Shown here: one piece after another, positions 7,194-8,347 of the stretch
How the letters are laid out: each line of letters begins with the position of its first letter
Numbering within the stretch: position 1 is the stretch's first letter
NCBI GenBank assembly: GCA_947457285.1
Contig: CANGVZ010000075.1
Span: 1 to 8,347, forward strand
DNA: 8,347 nt
Direction of reading: 5' to 3'
Origin: Flavobacteriales bacterium
Lineage (GTDB): Bacteria; Bacteroidota; Bacteroidia; Flavobacteriales_D; Sanyastnellaceae
Position numbers and translations under genes: made by a program
Notes under the pieces: generated by a model
Database searches by the model: none
What the model saw: only the letters and a program-made list of their open reading frames with translations
Told to the model about the DNA's origin: nothing

Positions 7194-7260
7194 TGAGAAT
7201 TTGGTTTGGTATAGGTTAACATTCTTATTACAATAATACTAATTTTTTCGATTCACACCG
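7194..7260 (-). promoter_or_regulatory. Intergenic region upstream of the type A T9SS protein gene; possible promoter
   Basis: This 67-base AT-rich gap lies between the response regulator stop (7261) and the start of the secreted-protein gene (7193), both on the minus strand. On the minus strand a TTG (7233-7231) and a TATACC (7213-7208) are separated by 17 bases, a weak promoter-like pairing. No hairpin followed by a T-run is seen after the response regulator stop, so readthrough is possible. The short TTATT/AATAA symmetry is too weak to call. Confidence 0.25.
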
Positions 7261-7656
7261 CTAATTATCAATGAGGGACATAAATTTCTTGATCTTCTCC
7301 TGGTTGATGGGTTTACTTATAAACTCGACCACCTGGGGGTATCCGTCCGCCTGCTGACGATCTTTGGGGTCGAGGGAACTGGTAAGCATACACACCTTTA
7401 CATTTTGAATATATCGGCCATCAAATTTCATAAACTCTTCAAGGAATGTAAAACCGTCCATCACGGGCATCATGACATCCAATAGAATTATTTCGGGAAA
7501 ATCTTGGTTTCCGGTGATGCAGGTTCTTAAAAAATCCAAAGCACCATTGCCAGAGTTATAAACGTAAACTTTATCAAAAATCCCGGACTTCTCAATCATC
7601 GACTTGCTCAAAAAGTTGGAAATAGCGTCGTCATCTATTAATAAAATAGTCCTCAT
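7261..7656 (-). CDS. Single-domain CheY-like response regulator
   Basis: A stand-alone receiver domain of 131 residues with no output domain, so it should act by protein interaction or in a phosphorelay rather than by DNA binding. The opening TILLIDDDAISNF gives the acidic pocket (D8-D10). The phosphoacceptor is D60 in IILLDVMMPVMDGF, the switch residue is T92 or S93 in MLTSS, and the conserved lysine is K115 in FISKPI. The stretch between D41 and D60 (FLRTCITGNQDFPE) is long, as in Rcp1-type receivers that pair with sensor kinases having PAS or phytochrome-like inputs. Its ATG at 7656 overlaps the TGA stop of the upstream histidine kinase as ATGA, implying translational coupling and partnership with that kinase. 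The signal sensed cannot be told from this window. Confidence 0.95.
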   Translation of the reverse strand: MRTILLIDDDAISNFLSKSMIEKSGIFDKVYVYNSGNGALDFLRTCITGNQDFPEIILLDVMMPVMDGFTFLEEFMKFDGRYIQNVKVCMLTSSLDPKDRQQADGYPQVVEFISKPINQEKIKKFMSLIDN

Positions 7657-8347
7657 AGCGCCTTGGATATTAGATTTGGGAGTGTAATAGTGAATGTTGT
7701 GCCCTCTTGTAATTTAGATTCAACGTGGATGGAGCCTCCAAGTCGCTGTACCATTTCTTTGCAGATATATAAACCTAAGCCAGAACCTACCGATTGATTG
7801 CTGAGTCGGTAAAACATATTGAAAATACTGTCGAATTTTTCATTGGGAATACCTTCACCATTGTCTCTAACCCTGATGGTTGCGGTTTCCTCTTCCACGA
7901 AAAATTCAAATGAAACTTTTTTCTCTTTACACTCAGGTCGCTGATACTTCACTGCATTGGTGAGAAGATTATTTATAATAGTGAACACCCTTGTTCTATC
8001 TGAATAAAAATCCACGGGCGCCTTACCCTCCACGATAAACAATATACCTTTTGCTTGTTCCATGAACTTTATATTTTCAATAAAGCTCTCAGCCATTTCC
8101 TGCAGATTTAAAATCTCGGGAGCCACTTCCAGTCGCGAGTTGCGGCTGTAATCAATAATACTCTTAATGATCGCATCAGAGCGTTGAATACTCGTTTTCA
8201 TCATACCATAGAGAGCATGCAAATCCTCATTTTCAGGATAGAAATCTTCGCACATTTCAATGAGTCCCAAAACGGATAAAAGTGGAGCTCTCAAATCATG
8301 GGAAGTGCTATATACAAAGCGATCAATTTCCTCATTGGTTTTTTCAA
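7653..8347 (-). CDS. Sensor histidine kinase, C-terminal catalytic part, 5'-truncated by window edge
   Basis: About 230 C-terminal residues of a histidine kinase are visible. The frame is open to the right edge, so the TTG at 8294 is not the start: the codons before it read EEIDRFVYSTSHD, placing the phosphoacceptor His of the H-box (TSHDLRAP) at 8298-8300. The HisKA dimerisation helix pair follows. The HATPase domain then shows the N box (NNLLTNAVKYQ), G1 (VRDNGEGIP), F box (FNMFYRLSN) and G2 (GSGLGLYICKEMV), ending TFTITLPN. All expected catalytic motifs are intact. Sensor domains such as PAS or GAF, and any membrane segments, would lie beyond the window. The SHDLRAP variant and close coupling to a single-domain receiver resemble soluble or PAS-type kinases of Bacteroidota. 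It autophosphorylates and presumably passes phosphate to the response regulator encoded immediately downstream. Confidence 0.96.
   Translation of the reverse strand, partial: EKTNEEIDRFVYSTSHDLRAPLLSVLGLIEMCEDFYPENEDLHALYGMMKTSIQRSDAIIKSIIDYSRNSRLEVAPEILNLQEMAESFIENIKFMEQAKGILFIVEGKAPVDFYSDRTRVFTIINNLLTNAVKYQRPECKEKKVSFEFFVEEETATIRVRDNGEGIPNEKFDSIFNMFYRLSNQSVGSGLGLYICKEMVQRLGGSIHVESKLQEGTTFTITLPNLISKAL

Noticed and set aside
8292..8294. TTG as the start codon of the histidine kinase
   Set aside because: It falls inside the H-box SHDLRAP; the phosphoacceptor His is encoded just upstream at 8298-8300, so the gene continues past the window edge.
1..8347. tRNA, rRNA, CRISPR array, insertion sequence or riboswitch
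   Set aside because: No cloverleaf-like, regularly spaced repeat, transposase or recognisable aptamer pattern was seen; coding genes fill almost the whole window.

Overview
The window looks like ordinary chromosome from a marine-type Bacteroidota, probably a Flavobacteriales-like lineage. Three things point there. Two secreted proteins carry the two classes of C-terminal sorting domain used by the type IX secretion system (T9SS). The GH13 enzyme resembles Bacteroidota neopullulanase/SusA. Gene starts lack strong Shine-Dalgarno sequences. I see no RNA genes, insertion sequences, CRISPR arrays or phage genes.

Layout, left to right. Bases 1-1494 (+) hold the 3' part of a GH13 alpha-glucan hydrolase that runs in from the left edge. 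It converges on, and overlaps by 20 bases, a minus-strand cluster at 1475-3447. In transcription order that cluster is moaC, then a MobA-type guanylyltransferase with an extra N-terminal MobB-like domain, then a hotdog-fold acyl-CoA thioesterase. All junctions overlap, so it is probably one operon. The first two genes act in molybdenum cofactor synthesis: MoaC makes cyclic pyranopterin monophosphate and MobA attaches GMP to molybdopterin. The thioesterase has no evident link to that pathway.

A 77-base divergent intergenic region separates moaC from a large plus-strand gene (3525-6221). That gene encodes an 898-residue exported protein with a cysteine-containing N-terminal module, a run of PKD-like repeats and a type B (gliding-motility-associated, CHU_C) C-terminal domain. 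Only three bases separate its stop from the stop of a convergent minus-strand gene (6225-7193). That gene encodes a smaller secreted protein with a GCTD-type cysteine motif and a type A T9SS sorting domain.

At the right end, a histidine kinase (entering from beyond 8347) and a single-domain CheY-like response regulator lie in tandem on the minus strand with an ATGA start/stop overlap, forming a probable two-component pair.

I do not see a convincing undescribed system. The points most worth a second look are the MobB-like domain without a P-loop on the MobA protein, a perfect GC-rich hairpin inside the last codons of the large secreted-protein gene, and that protein's alternating A-B-A-B repeats.
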